From NCBI GenBank assembly GCA_947258715.1, contig CAMYJH010000013.1, positions 23,163 to 87,162 of the forward strand: a stretch of DNA of 64,000 nucleotides, in the 5' to 3' direction. Source of the stretch: an uncultured Gammaproteobacteria bacterium. GTDB lineage: Bacteria; Pseudomonadota; Gammaproteobacteria; HK1. Below the pieces are notes generated by a model. That model saw nothing but the letters and a program-made list of their open reading frames with translations. It did no database searches and had not been told where the DNA came from. Position numbers and translations under genes: made by a program. This document shows positions 8,987-18,022 of the stretch, piece by piece (position 1 is the stretch's first letter; the number at the start of each line of letters is the position of its first letter).

Positions 8987-9510
8987 TGAATATCATGCGG
9001 TCACTGGCGCTCGCCGTTATCGTTACGGCGTCCGCGTCGACTTTGGCGCAAAACGGCTCGTCGGAATGGCAGAGCGTGGTCGAAGCTCCGGCCGAAGGAG
9101 CCGAGCCATTGACCATGGCTCTCGTGGTCAATCAAGACGGAAATTCTATCCGGATATTCAAGGACGAAAACGACATCGTCCGCGGTAGCTTCACTCTGGG
9201 TGACGAATCGGAGTCGCTCGAAGAGCGTTCCTGTCCAACGGTGCGGGTGGACCAGCTTCCGCCCCATCCGCTGGTGCACCTGGGTGGGCCCTGTGAGCTG
9301 GACAACCCTCATCACGTGCGTTTTACCCTGGGCGTGATCAACGAAGACCAGGTCCAGTCCACGATGCTGTGGCAACTCATAAACGGCGGCGGATTCCGAG
9401 TTTGGTATCACCTCAAAGACCGAGGCTACCGAGAAACCAAGTTCAGCCTCAGACGCTCCATGAATGCGCTGGTTGGCACGCTGGGGGCGCAGGTGGATGT
9501 GGTGCCATGA
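8986..9510 (+). CDS. Secreted protein of unknown function
   Basis: A 174-residue protein with a short signal peptide ('RSLALAVIVTASASTLAQ') and a predicted exported domain. The mature part contains two cysteines ('EERSCPTV' and 'GGPCELDNP') that could form a disulphide. No family recognised. I chose the ATG at 8986 because it directly precedes the signal peptide and follows GGAGAGGAAA; it overlaps the stop of the PLP enzyme by one base. Confidence 0.7.
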   Translation: MNIMRSLALAVIVTASASTLAQNGSSEWQSVVEAPAEGAEPLTMALVVNQDGNSIRIFKDENDIVRGSFTLGDESESLEERSCPTVRVDQLPPHPLVHLGGPCELDNPHHVRFTLGVINEDQVQSTMLWQLINGGGFRVWYHLKDRGYRETKFSLRRSMNALVGTLGAQVDVVP

Positions 9511-9730
9511 GGAGACACTGGTAGCTGCTTTTTCGGAAAGTACTTCCAATGTCGATTCCAACACCCATCCGGGTGGCCGCCAAGAACAACTTAGGAACGC
9601 GGCTGCGCCGAAACCTTTGACAGCGCTATTTAATAGTCTGTAATCCACTCGATGCAAACAATCGCGCCTAACGGCGCTCCCGCGGCAGTCTTCGTCCAAA
9701 TCTCGTCACGCGTAACGCGTTGCCTCGCAG

Positions 9731-11554
9731 TCAGTCCGCCGCCTCAGGCTCGGTCTTTTCCTTGGTCGTGTCCGGCGCTACGGTCTCTTCCTCTTCCCGC
9801 GGCACCGTCTTGCACTCGTTGAAAATGCGCTTTTCGCATCGCTTGCAGATATTCTTGTCGAGGCGCTCGAAGATCGCGGAAATGGCCTCGCCCTTGGAGT
9901 TGTAGAAGTGACTCTCGTCGCCAATATCGTTGAGATAGCCGCCGCGCCTCAGCATCCCACGTGCGCCCTCGGATAATTGGTGAAAATACACCCCTCCGCC
10001 GACGCGTTTACGGATACGGCCTTCCCGAGCCAGCAGCTCCGCACCCGCGACGTCTATGAACCCGATGGGCCGCGCCAGAATGAGAAGATGCTTCTGCTCT
10101 GGGTTGTGCTGGTATATCACCCGCAGCCGCTCGGCGACATAGGCTACGGCGCCAAAAAACAGCGCCCCATCGACGCGCACAAACTTGAGCTGCGGGCACT
10201 CGGGCAGCGATGGATTGGTGGTGAACTGGCGCTTGGCCAAACGTGGATTCGGCACTCGTACCCACACGTGGGGCTGGGACGAGCGGCGAAGATAAAGCAC
10301 CAGGGACAAAAACACGCCAAGGAGGATTGCGAAATCCAGCTCGAACAGAAGCGTCGCGCCGAAAGTCGCGCCGAGCACCATGGAGTCCGAGCGGCTCGCA
10401 CGCAGGATCTGACGAAACGCCTTGACGTCTATGATGCCCCAGGCCACCAGAAACAAAACACCGGCCATAGCCGCGTAAGGCAGGTAGGCCAGCAGTGGCG
10501 CCACAACCAGAACGATAAGCACGAGCACCGCACCCGAAAGCACAGCGGCAATAGGGGTGCTGGCGCCCGCCTCGAAGTTGAGCCCACTGCGGTTGAACGA
10601 GCCGGTTGCGACGTAGGCGGAGAAAAAACTGCCGACTACGTTTGACAGACCCTGACCCACGAACTCCTGATTTCCGTCGATGGTGTCCCCGGATCGGGCG
10701 GCCAGGGAACGGGCAATGGAAACCGCCTCCGTGAGCGCAAAGAGGGTGACCGCCAGAGCCGCCGGCGCCAGTTGCTTGAGGGTAGTGAGGCTGAAGTCCG
10801 GAGACGATACCGGCGGCAGCGAGGCCGGCACGTATCCGACCACCGCGATAGCGCTTCCGACTTCCCCGGCCTCGATGGCAATGTTCATCAGCGTACTGAC
10901 CACGGTGCCGGCGAGAATGGCTGCAATCAGATACGGAAACCTCGGCGTATAGCGCCGGCAGAGAACTCCGGCGGCTATAGTGGCCGTGCCGACAAACAGG
11001 GCTCCGGCGTCTATCTCGTAGAAATTCGACACGAAATAGCGAATGATCTCGTGAAGGTGGAGTCCGGGGGGCATCCAGATGCCGAAAAAATGCTTGAGCT
11101 GGCTGGCGGCAATCAATATCGCCGCGCCGGCGGTGAATCCGACGATGACCGAGTGGGAGATGAAGTTCACCAGCGCGCCGAGACGCGCCAGGCCCATGGT
11201 GAGCTCGATGACGCCGACCATGAAGGTCAGGGTAAGCGCGTAGCCGATGTATTCGGCAGATCCGGGCTCGGCCAGCGCGCTCAGCGCGGAAAACACGACG
11301 ATTGACGCCGCCGTCGTTGGCCCGGAAACAAGGTAGCGCGAAGAGCCGAAGAGGGCGGCGATAATCGCCGGGACCATAGCCGCGTAGAGTCCGTACACCG
11401 GCGGCATGCCGGCGAGGGTCGCAAAAGCGACTCCCTGGGGCAGGACCACCACGGCTCCGGTAAGCCCCGCAACGGCGTCGGCACGAAGCGTGCGGCGACT
11501 GACCTCCGGCCACCAACGGGTGAAAGGAACAAAAGATGTCCAGAGATGCTGCAT
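9731..11554 (-). CDS. SulP family anion transporter with STAS domain
   Basis: A 607-residue inner-membrane permease of the SulP/SLC26 family. The conserved opening 'DAVAGLTGAVVVLPQGVAFATLAGMPPVYGLY' and 'SGPTTAASIVVFSAL' lead a 12-14 helix membrane part of about 400 residues. A cytoplasmic STAS domain ('LKFVRVDGALFFGAV ... IDVAGAELLA') follows. The C-terminal tail has three cysteines ('ICKRCEKRIFNEC') and a very acidic end. Substrate could be sulfate, bicarbonate or another anion. It stands alone on the minus strand. Confidence 0.92.
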   Translation of the reverse strand: MQHLWTSFVPFTRWWPEVSRRTLRADAVAGLTGAVVVLPQGVAFATLAGMPPVYGLYAAMVPAIIAALFGSSRYLVSGPTTAASIVVFSALSALAEPGSAEYIGYALTLTFMVGVIELTMGLARLGALVNFISHSVIVGFTAGAAILIAASQLKHFFGIWMPPGLHLHEIIRYFVSNFYEIDAGALFVGTATIAAGVLCRRYTPRFPYLIAAILAGTVVSTLMNIAIEAGEVGSAIAVVGYVPASLPPVSSPDFSLTTLKQLAPAALAVTLFALTEAVSIARSLAARSGDTIDGNQEFVGQGLSNVVGSFFSAYVATGSFNRSGLNFEAGASTPIAAVLSGAVLVLIVLVVAPLLAYLPYAAMAGVLFLVAWGIIDVKAFRQILRASRSDSMVLGATFGATLLFELDFAILLGVFLSLVLYLRRSSQPHVWVRVPNPRLAKRQFTTNPSLPECPQLKFVRVDGALFFGAVAYVAERLRVIYQHNPEQKHLLILARPIGFIDVAGAELLAREGRIRKRVGGGVYFHQLSEGARGMLRRGGYLNDIGDESHFYNSKGEAISAIFERLDKNICKRCEKRIFNECKTVPREEEETVAPDTTKEKTEPEAAD

Positions 11555-11835
11555 GCAGCCGGCTACTTTACCTATATGAGGACTTCCGACCGACCCGGGA
11601 GCGATCGCCCGGAGCGTATGCTCCCTGGTCGGATTGAGACTAGGCGGCGCCTAAGCTCGGGATTGGCCCAGCGCCGACTCGAAGTACCGGAGCGTGATCA
11701 CTGTCCCGAGAATCATCATCATAGCTTCGACGGTCCCCGATCCGCTATGCCTCGGTTTGCGCAGGGCTCGCGGAAGAAACAAAATCAGTGGCGAAGCGGT
11801 CTTATTCCCTGGTTCCCAAAAACGTTGGACCCCTA
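11555..11835. other. Intergenic gap with a nested inverted repeat
   Basis: This 281-base gap between the SulP gene and the DUF3179 gene holds no convincing gene. It has nested inverted repeats, with GGAGC / GCTCC around GTAT and, outside it, CCGACC / GGTCGG, at about 11587-11634. A short minus-strand frame near 11660-11790 ends in a hydrophobic stretch, but I could not assign it. Confidence 0.3.
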
Positions 11836-12990
11836 ATGAAGGCGCTTCTCACTTCCAATCGTTGGCAGTTCCGCCTGCTGCGCATCGCGATCATTACAGC
11901 GGTCGCCTGGTGGGCGGTCAAAGACCTGGTTTACGCCCAGCTGCCGTACTCCATGGAATGGCCCTACACGAATTTCGAAAACCGCATCGTAGATCTGTCC
12001 GAGATCCAGTCCGGAGGACCGCCTAAGGACGGCATTCCCCCGATCGACGAGCCTGAATTCGATACCACTGCCGAGGCTTCTAAATGGATTGATCAGCGCG
12101 AGCCCGTGGTCGTGCTCACGGTTAATAACGAAACCCGCGCTTATCCTCTGCAAATCCTCACCTGGCACGAGATCGTCAACGACAACGTGGGCGGGATACC
12201 TGTATCGATAACCTTCTGTCCGCTTTGCAACGCCACAATCGTCTTCGATCGCCGTCTAGCAGGAAGGGTGCTCGATTTCGGCACCACCGGCAAGTTAAGA
12301 AAGAGCGACCTGGTGATGTACGACCGACAGACAGAGAGTTGGTGGCAACAGTTTTCCGGTAAAGCCATCGTCGGAGAAATGAGCGGCGAAGTGCTCAAGC
12401 GAATCCCGGCGAGCATTGTCGCCTTCGAGGACTTCGAGTTCGCTTACCCCTTTGCGCAGGTCCTGTCACGCCGCACGGGGCACCGTCGTCCCTATGGTAA
12501 GAATCCCTATAGCGGGTACGACCGGATTGACGACCAGCCGTTTCTTTTCAATCAGCCGGTGGACGAGCGGCTTCCGCCCATGGAGCGAGTACTGAACGTC
12601 AGCGTGGACACGACCCACCGTTTGTACCCGTTTTCGATTCTGAAAGACGAGCCGGTAATCAATGACGAAGTCACGAATGTTCCGGTTGTCGTATTCAGCC
12701 GCCAGGGTACGCTCTCGGTGCTCGACGCGTCCGTAATCGCCAATTCGAAGATGGTGCCCTCGGCTACCGTGTACCATAGGCGCCTTGACGGTCGGGTGCT
12801 GAACTTCGAGCTACGCGACGGCAGGCTCGTGGATCGGGAGACCGGGTCGGAGTGGAATCTCTTCGGCACCTGCGTCGCCGGTCCGCTCAAAGACAAGCAG
12901 TTATCAAAGCCTGATAGCGGTGTGCATTTCGCTTTTGCGTGGCTTGCCTTCAATCCCGAATCACAGATCTACCGAGGAAACGGCAGCTGA
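11836..12990 (+). CDS. DUF3179 domain protein, membrane-anchored
   Basis: A 384-residue protein with one N-terminal hydrophobic helix ('LLRIAIITAVAWWAVKDLVYA') and a periplasmic DUF3179 domain. Typical family blocks are 'PVVVLTVNNETRAYPLQILTWHEIVND', 'PVSITFCPLCNATIVFDR', 'LVMYDRQTESWWQQFSG', and a second 'AYPF/LYPFSIL' half. The function of DUF3179 is not established. The frame is open from 11788, but the ATG at 11836 leaves a normal signal-anchor. Confidence 0.85.
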   Translation: MKALLTSNRWQFRLLRIAIITAVAWWAVKDLVYAQLPYSMEWPYTNFENRIVDLSEIQSGGPPKDGIPPIDEPEFDTTAEASKWIDQREPVVVLTVNNETRAYPLQILTWHEIVNDNVGGIPVSITFCPLCNATIVFDRRLAGRVLDFGTTGKLRKSDLVMYDRQTESWWQQFSGKAIVGEMSGEVLKRIPASIVAFEDFEFAYPFAQVLSRRTGHRRPYGKNPYSGYDRIDDQPFLFNQPVDERLPPMERVLNVSVDTTHRLYPFSILKDEPVINDEVTNVPVVVFSRQGTLSVLDASVIANSKMVPSATVYHRRLDGRVLNFELRDGRLVDRETGSEWNLFGTCVAGPLKDKQLSKPDSGVHFAFAWLAFNPESQIYRGNGS

Positions 12991-13114
12991 GCTCGCGTTC
13001 GCGCGAACCGCGACGCCCCCTTTTTGTAATCCGCCCGCTTACGCAGGCATACAGCCGTGTTTTCGCGCTATCATTGCCACCGAGAGCGCGAATATCTTCC
13101 GGGCGGAGGCGTGG

Positions 13115-13429
13115 ATGACTACGGTAAAGGTCAAATTTTCGGTGGGCCAGCTTGTTCATCACAAAAGGTTCGATTATCGCGGCGTCGTCATCGACGTGGA
13201 TTCGCAGTTTCAAGGTACTGAAGACTGGTACCAACAGGTGGCCAGGTCCCGTCCACCCAAAGACAAGCCCTGGTATCACGTTCTGGTGCATGAAGCCGGC
13301 ATCAACACCTACGTGGCGGAACGGCACCTGGAGCCCGATGTCTCGGACGCGCCGATAAGTCACCCTGCGGTGGGACACTATTTCTCCGACTTTCGCGGCG
13401 GCGCCTACGTCCCGAGAGCGATGAACTGA
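13115..13429 (+). CDS. hspQ: Heat shock protein HspQ (copy 1)
   Basis: A 104-residue HspQ (YccV-like, hemimethylated-DNA-binding family fold). In E. coli HspQ stimulates degradation of damaged DnaA and is a specificity factor for Lon. The signature 'KFSVGQLVHHKRFDYRGVVIDVD', the middle 'KPWYHVLVHEAG' and 'TYVAERHLEPD' are present. The ATG at 13115 has GGCGGAGG upstream. A TerB-type gene follows after 36 bases. A second HspQ lies at 54.8 kb. Confidence 0.9.
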   Translation: MTTVKVKFSVGQLVHHKRFDYRGVVIDVDSQFQGTEDWYQQVARSRPPKDKPWYHVLVHEAGINTYVAERHLEPDVSDAPISHPAVGHYFSDFRGGAYVPRAMN

Positions 13430-13465
13430 GCTGGGCGCTCTCTCCCCATCCTCAGGCATGCGCTG

Positions 13466-13948
13466 ATGCTCAAAGCGGTACGCGAGTTCTTTGAGAAAAA
13501 CGTCGCTGGTCGCGTCGAGGACAGCAGCGAACGCAAGCGCGAACACGCCTACCAGCTCGCCACCGCCGCTTTGTTAATGGAGATCTCCCGGGCCGACAGA
13601 GAGATCGATTCCGACGAGCGGGACGCCATAGTCCGCGCCGTACAAAAAGTCTTCGAACTCGAGGCCGAGGAAACTCAAACCCTGGTGGAGCTGGCGGAAG
13701 AAGAAGCCGAAAACGCTACTTCGCTCTACGAGTTCACCCGACTCATTAATGACAACTTCGACCACGGGCAAAAGCAGCACGTGGTCGAGATGCTGTGGCA
13801 GGTTGCTTTTGCCGACGGTCACGCCGACGAATACGAGGTGCACCTCATCCGCCGCATCGCGGATCTCATACACGTGCCCCACAATGGATTCATCCGCGCA
13901 AAGCTCAAGGCCGAATCCGACATGAAAACGGGTCGCAACGCGGGCTAG
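13466..13948 (+). CDS. TerB family protein (copy 1)
   Basis: A 160-residue helical protein of the TerB / DjlA-N superfamily. Two repeated EF-hand-like acidic turns characterise it: 'EISRADREIDSDERDAI' and 'VAFADGHADEYEVHLI', with the family's final 'IHVPHNGFIRAKL'. TerB proteins bind metal ions and are linked to tellurite or stress responses, but single-domain chromosomal copies have no fixed role. It follows hspQ in the same direction. Confidence 0.85.
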   Translation: MLKAVREFFEKNVAGRVEDSSERKREHAYQLATAALLMEISRADREIDSDERDAIVRAVQKVFELEAEETQTLVELAEEEAENATSLYEFTRLINDNFDHGQKQHVVEMLWQVAFADGHADEYEVHLIRRIADLIHVPHNGFIRAKLKAESDMKTGRNAG

Positions 13949-13962
13949 GGCGTCAAGCGAAT

Positions 13963-14682
13963 TTATCTCTCGGCGAAGTAGATATCGCCATAGTAAGCCA
14001 CCGTTCGGAGTCCGGTGTTGTCCGTATCGGTCATAAACTCAACGGCATCGAGGCAGCGAACCTCCTTTCCAAGATTTTGCTCTAAGTCGCCACGCACGTT
14101 AAGTACTTGTTGCTGCCATTTTCTGAGGCCTTGTTTGCCGCCCCGAACCGCGATCACCACGGCGCGATTCGGATACGTACTCGGCCAGTCGGATTTTTTG
14201 GGCTGGGTGCTGCACCGGACTGAGGTCAGGCCCCGGGTGTTTCAGGAAAATACCGGCTGCGCGGCGAGCACGTACACGCGGGCCGGATAGTCGTCGGCCT
14301 CTTTGATTCGCCCATCAATCTCACCCAGGGTATTGTCCACCCGCCAGCTTCAGCGAAGCACCGGAGTTTGGTGAAGATCGAATGTCATCTTTCGATAGTA
14401 CGCGGATGCAAACGCGCCACTGACGGCTCTGACAGCGGGCCGAGCGTCAATTTCTACCGGCGTGTAACGAGTTTCGCCGAATAAATCCCACCGCTTCCGG
14501 GCGCCCATATCCGCCACGTCAAGCGCCGAAGTGATCCTCCTTTCGCCCGTCACCCTTGCCATGAGCGCCGCTCCCCGCGCGCCAGCAGCTATCGCTGCGG
14601 CAAGCATTAAGCCTAAGGCGGCCGTGCCGGCGCGGGATTTTTGTCTACTCTTTCCTGCATAACTTCTTTCAACGTTTTCCAT
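13963..14682 (-). pseudogene. DUF3047 protein gene with two in-frame TGA codons
   Basis: A single minus-strand frame covers a full DUF3047 protein of about 239 codons: N-terminal signal ('AALGLMLAAAIAAGARG'), 'TRYTPVEID', 'SWRVDNTLGEIDGRIKEADDYPARVYVLAA', 'DWPSTYPNRAVVIAVRGG' and the C-terminal hallmark 'MTDTDNTGLRTVAYYGDIYF'. It is interrupted by TGA at 14350-14352 and 14242-14244 with no frame change. From memory of the family both sites normally hold Trp (the 'W-W-R-V' block and the 'FW-TR' block), so each needs only one TGG-to-TGA change. The kinase gene starts 7 bases from its start codon on the other strand. Confidence 0.7.
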
Positions 14683-14689
14683 CGCTCCC

Positions 14690-16381
14690 ATGGCTAACGA
14701 CAGCCACCGCAATGCCCTAAGACCCGGCTACATGGTGCACTGGTACCGGATCGAAAGGATCCTGGGCCAGGGCGGGTTCGGCATCACTTACTTGGCCGAA
14801 GATACGAACCTCAACCAGGGAGTGGCAGTGAAAGAGTACCTGCCGCTCGAGGTGGCAGTGCGGGAGGGCGATTTTTCCGTCCATCCGGTGTCCGAAAATC
14901 ACAGCGAGAGCTTCATTTGGGGGCTAGAGCGATTTGTGGACGAGGCCCGCACCCTGGCTCGCTTCGATCATCCCAACATTGTGCGGGTGCTGTCGGTGTT
15001 CGAGATGAACAACACCGCATACATGGTGATGCGTTACGAGCACGGGCGAAGCTTACAGCAAATGTTAGCCAAGCGAGCGACGCTCGAGGAAGATCAACTC
15101 ATCGAGATGCTTTTTCCGGTCCTGGACGGACTGGAACGAGTTCATGCGGCGGGCTTCATACATCGCGATGTCAAGCCGGCGAATGTTTTCGTTCGAGAGG
15201 ACGGAACACCAGTGCTGCTGGATTTCGGCTCCGCGCGCCAGTCCCTGGGCGAGGCCACCCGCACGCTCACCACTCTTGTTTCTCCTGGCTACGCACCGTT
15301 CGAGCAGTATTTCAGTAAGAGCGATCGCCAGGGCCCGTGGACTGACATCTATGGCCTCGGCGCCACCTTCTACCGCGCCGTTACCGGCGTGGCGCCAATG
15401 AACGCGGTCGACCGCAGCGAAGGGATAATCAAACACGATATGGATCCCCTGACCCCGGCTGCCGAAGCTGCCGCGGGACGATATTCGCCACACTTGCTCG
15501 ACGCCATCGATTGGGCGCTTCGCTTCCGCGAAGATTCGCGGCCGCAAAACATTGGCCAGTGGCGGCAGGCTCTCGGGGGTGAATTTGCGCCGCCCATAGC
15601 GAGCACCGTGCAGGGCGAGGTGCCGACAGCCGCTGCCGGCGATGCAGAGCACACCGGCCAGGAGTTCGATCTGGTGCTGGAACCAACGCTGCAACATCCT
15701 CCAGCTAAGACTGTGTCGCTTGTGCGCGAGAAGCCGAAACGACGCAAGCGCTACTGGATAGCTGCAGCGGCAGCGCTATTGATTCTTTTCGTCGGACTCA
15801 ACGCGGACAAGAACAAGCAATCCGCGGGGCCCGCGGCGGCGGAAGCTCCACAAATACCGCTTGCGCCGACGTTCCCTGCGCCAGAATACTCGGCACTGGA
15901 CGGCGCAGATCCGCCGCGAGTCGAAGACCTCGCCGCCGCTTCGCCTAAGCAGACTCAACCTGCCGACGCGTCTCCGAGCGAGTGGAACGCAGCCAAGACT
16001 CCGCAGACTGACAATCAAATGCCCCTCTCGATCACTCCGAACGCACCTGCGGCGACAGTTACCAAAGAAACACAGATTGCCAGCCTACTCGATAACGCAA
16101 GAGCGGACATCGATCAGCTTCGCCTTTCCACCCCACCGGGCAACAGCGCATTGGATAAATACCGTCAGGTGCTTGCTCTCGACCCGCACAATCAAGAAGC
16201 AAGAAACGGCGTGCACAAAATTATCGAAACCTACGCCGAGCTTGGAAAACAGGCGGCGAAGCGAAAAGATTACGACCGGGCAAGCTTTTTTATCGAGCAG
16301 GCGCTGGCCATCGCGCCTAATTCAAAGCCGCTGAAAAAAGCGCAAAGGCGATTGAAAAGGATCCGCCGACGCAAGCAATGA
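14690..16381 (+). CDS. Membrane-anchored serine/threonine protein kinase
   Basis: A 563-residue bacterial eukaryote-like kinase. The glycine loop is 'LGQGGFGITY', the ATP lysine is K48 in 'VAVKEYLP', the catalytic loop 'HRDVKPANV' has D160, and 'DFGSA' begins at D178. 'YAPFEQY' is the activation-segment form common in proteobacterial kinases. One transmembrane helix lies at residues 355-371. The outer part is Pro/Ala-rich and then alpha-helical (about 450-560), with a TPR-like look ('YRQVLALDPHNQEARNGV', 'AALAIAPNS'-type helix), probably for ligand or partner binding. It starts almost back-to-back with the broken DUF3047 gene. Targets unknown. Confidence 0.9.
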   Translation: MANDSHRNALRPGYMVHWYRIERILGQGGFGITYLAEDTNLNQGVAVKEYLPLEVAVREGDFSVHPVSENHSESFIWGLERFVDEARTLARFDHPNIVRVLSVFEMNNTAYMVMRYEHGRSLQQMLAKRATLEEDQLIEMLFPVLDGLERVHAAGFIHRDVKPANVFVREDGTPVLLDFGSARQSLGEATRTLTTLVSPGYAPFEQYFSKSDRQGPWTDIYGLGATFYRAVTGVAPMNAVDRSEGIIKHDMDPLTPAAEAAAGRYSPHLLDAIDWALRFREDSRPQNIGQWRQALGGEFAPPIASTVQGEVPTAAAGDAEHTGQEFDLVLEPTLQHPPAKTVSLVREKPKRRKRYWIAAAAALLILFVGLNADKNKQSAGPAAAEAPQIPLAPTFPAPEYSALDGADPPRVEDLAAASPKQTQPADASPSEWNAAKTPQTDNQMPLSITPNAPAATVTKETQIASLLDNARADIDQLRLSTPPGNSALDKYRQVLALDPHNQEARNGVHKIIETYAELGKQAAKRKDYDRASFFIEQALAIAPNSKPLKKAQRRLKRIRRRKQ

Positions 16382-16421
16382 GCCACGCCGCGAAACAGGA
16401 TGCTGCCCGCACCACGCGAAT

Positions 16422-17996
16422 TCAATCCTGAGAAGCGCGTTCGAAGTAACGCCCGATCAGTCCCGGATCGTCGAAGTGGCGTCGGCCCACGAACGCCGTG
16501 GCGTGGTGCCCCCACTGGCGCATAGCTCCGGCACTCGGAACACCCATAGGCCAGAAGAGCCAGCGCTCGGGACGCTCGCTGCCGCGCACCAGGCTGTCCT
16601 CACCGAACAAACTTCGCCTTCCGCCGTCCGCGGTCGGAAGAGAGCGCAGTCGCGTGTAATCTTCCATGCTATATGCAATCCCTGAAGCGGCTGCCGCGGG
16701 CTCGAAATATAAACGCTGGAGGTAGTGGCTTCGACTGGCGATGCGGACCACGGCGCGTCCGGCGCTTGCACTAAATTGTTGTGGCGATAACAGGGGCTCT
16801 TCGAATCTTCCGCGCGCTTGCCGCCGGTGAAGTTTTTCGCTGGGCAAAAACAAGTGATAGCAGCCACAGTTGTGCATTGAATCGTAAATAAGTGGTGTAC
16901 CGTCTTCATCGAGCGTTACCCGCCAGGTGATTCCGTCCAGATGCCCGGCAAGAATGTCCACCACGCCTTTCTTAGGCCGAGCCGGAAACCAGAAGATGTA
17001 GTTGAGCTGCAGCAGCGTTTTAGATTCAAAGCGCGCGTGAGATATTCGGGTGTAGACCACCGATTTTTCCGTATCCACCTGAGCAACATTTGAAGAAAGA
17101 AAGTTCGGCTGGCCGATGCGGTCCGCCACCTGCGCCACATCGATTTCCAGTACGGGGGCGAAGGCGTTCAGCAGGCGAGCGCGGTCTTCGGCATCCGGGT
17201 TGGGAAAACGAAGCGGGTTATCGGACGCGCGCCGAAGGATTTGCGCAACCTCATCGGACGGGACGGCGGCCGGCGACGCTGGAACGTATCGAAGTATGCG
17301 TCCTTTCACCGCTATGGTTTGAAGCGGAACAGCGAAATCCCGTTCGATTTCCTCTTGCAGCCCCTTTACCCCGGCGTAAAAGGCAATCGAGGTAAGGGGA
17401 TAGAGCCCCACGACGCGATAGATTCCCCTGTAGGCGTCCGCAACGCGGACCCCCCCGAACAGCTGCTTGCGGCGCTCGTCGCCGGAGAGATCCAGACTGA
17501 GCAAATGCTCTCCGCATTCCCCGACAGCTTTGACCAGCGCGTCCGGGTCACTCTTCCCGGCGACGATAGCTGGGCGAAAAGATTGGGGCAGGTTAGCGAT
17601 CTCCTGTTGGCGCGCATGAAGATCCAGCTGCATCAATTCCCTCGCCCAGGCTTCGAATCCTGGGTCCTTCGGCCTCGGTCGCCAGTCGGCGGCGAAAAAG
17701 CGATTAACCCGGAGATGAGGAAAGCCAGAGATGCGCGCTTCCTGAACGTCGGCAACGCCGGCTCGATTAACCGCATCATCCAGCGATTGGAAAATCCCGG
17801 CACACTCTTTGACCTTGGGGTCTGCGTCCGCATAGCGCGCATCCGGGAACAAGGACGGTACGCCCAGGGAAGCGCAGCCGGTCGCCAATAGCGGCAGCAA
17901 CACAGCCAGCAAGCGAATTGCGCGAGGCGCTTCCAAAGCCAGCATCCCGGCAGATACCGTCGGTCTTTGAGCGCCGTTGACTCGAATGATTTTCAA
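16422..17996 (-). CDS. Large lipoprotein of unknown function
   Basis: A 524-residue protein with an N-terminal hydrophobic stretch and lipobox 'LLATGC' (lipidated Cys41). The 'ASL' after the Cys lacks the Asp+2 avoidance signal, so outer-membrane placement is expected. The mature part has no repeats; it contains 'YPLTSIAFYAGVKGLQEE', 'LLQLNYIFWFPARP' and 'DGITWRVTLDEDGTPLIYDSMHNCGCYHLF', where two close cysteines sit in a His/Cys-rich segment. I do not recognise a named family. It lies just downstream of lnt, which would finish its acylation, on the same strand with a 26-base gap. Confidence 0.75.
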   Translation of the reverse strand: MKIIRVNGAQRPTVSAGMLALEAPRAIRLLAVLLPLLATGCASLGVPSLFPDARYADADPKVKECAGIFQSLDDAVNRAGVADVQEARISGFPHLRVNRFFAADWRPRPKDPGFEAWARELMQLDLHARQQEIANLPQSFRPAIVAGKSDPDALVKAVGECGEHLLSLDLSGDERRKQLFGGVRVADAYRGIYRVVGLYPLTSIAFYAGVKGLQEEIERDFAVPLQTIAVKGRILRYVPASPAAVPSDEVAQILRRASDNPLRFPNPDAEDRARLLNAFAPVLEIDVAQVADRIGQPNFLSSNVAQVDTEKSVVYTRISHARFESKTLLQLNYIFWFPARPKKGVVDILAGHLDGITWRVTLDEDGTPLIYDSMHNCGCYHLFLPSEKLHRRQARGRFEEPLLSPQQFSASAGRAVVRIASRSHYLQRLYFEPAAAASGIAYSMEDYTRLRSLPTADGGRRSLFGEDSLVRGSERPERWLFWPMGVPSAGAMRQWGHHATAFVGRRHFDDPGLIGRYFERASQD

Positions 17997-18022
17997 ACCG
18001 TCAGCTATAAGGACAAACAGAT

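Noticed and set aside
14242..14352. Selenocysteine at the DUF3047 TGAs
   Set aside because: The family has Trp there as far as I recall, no redox Cys context exists and no SECIS-like hairpin follows either codon.
13963..14682. TGA read as tryptophan genome-wide
   Set aside because: Many genes in the window (e.g. rpiA, adhC, pqqA) end properly at TGA, so the organism uses TGA as a stop.
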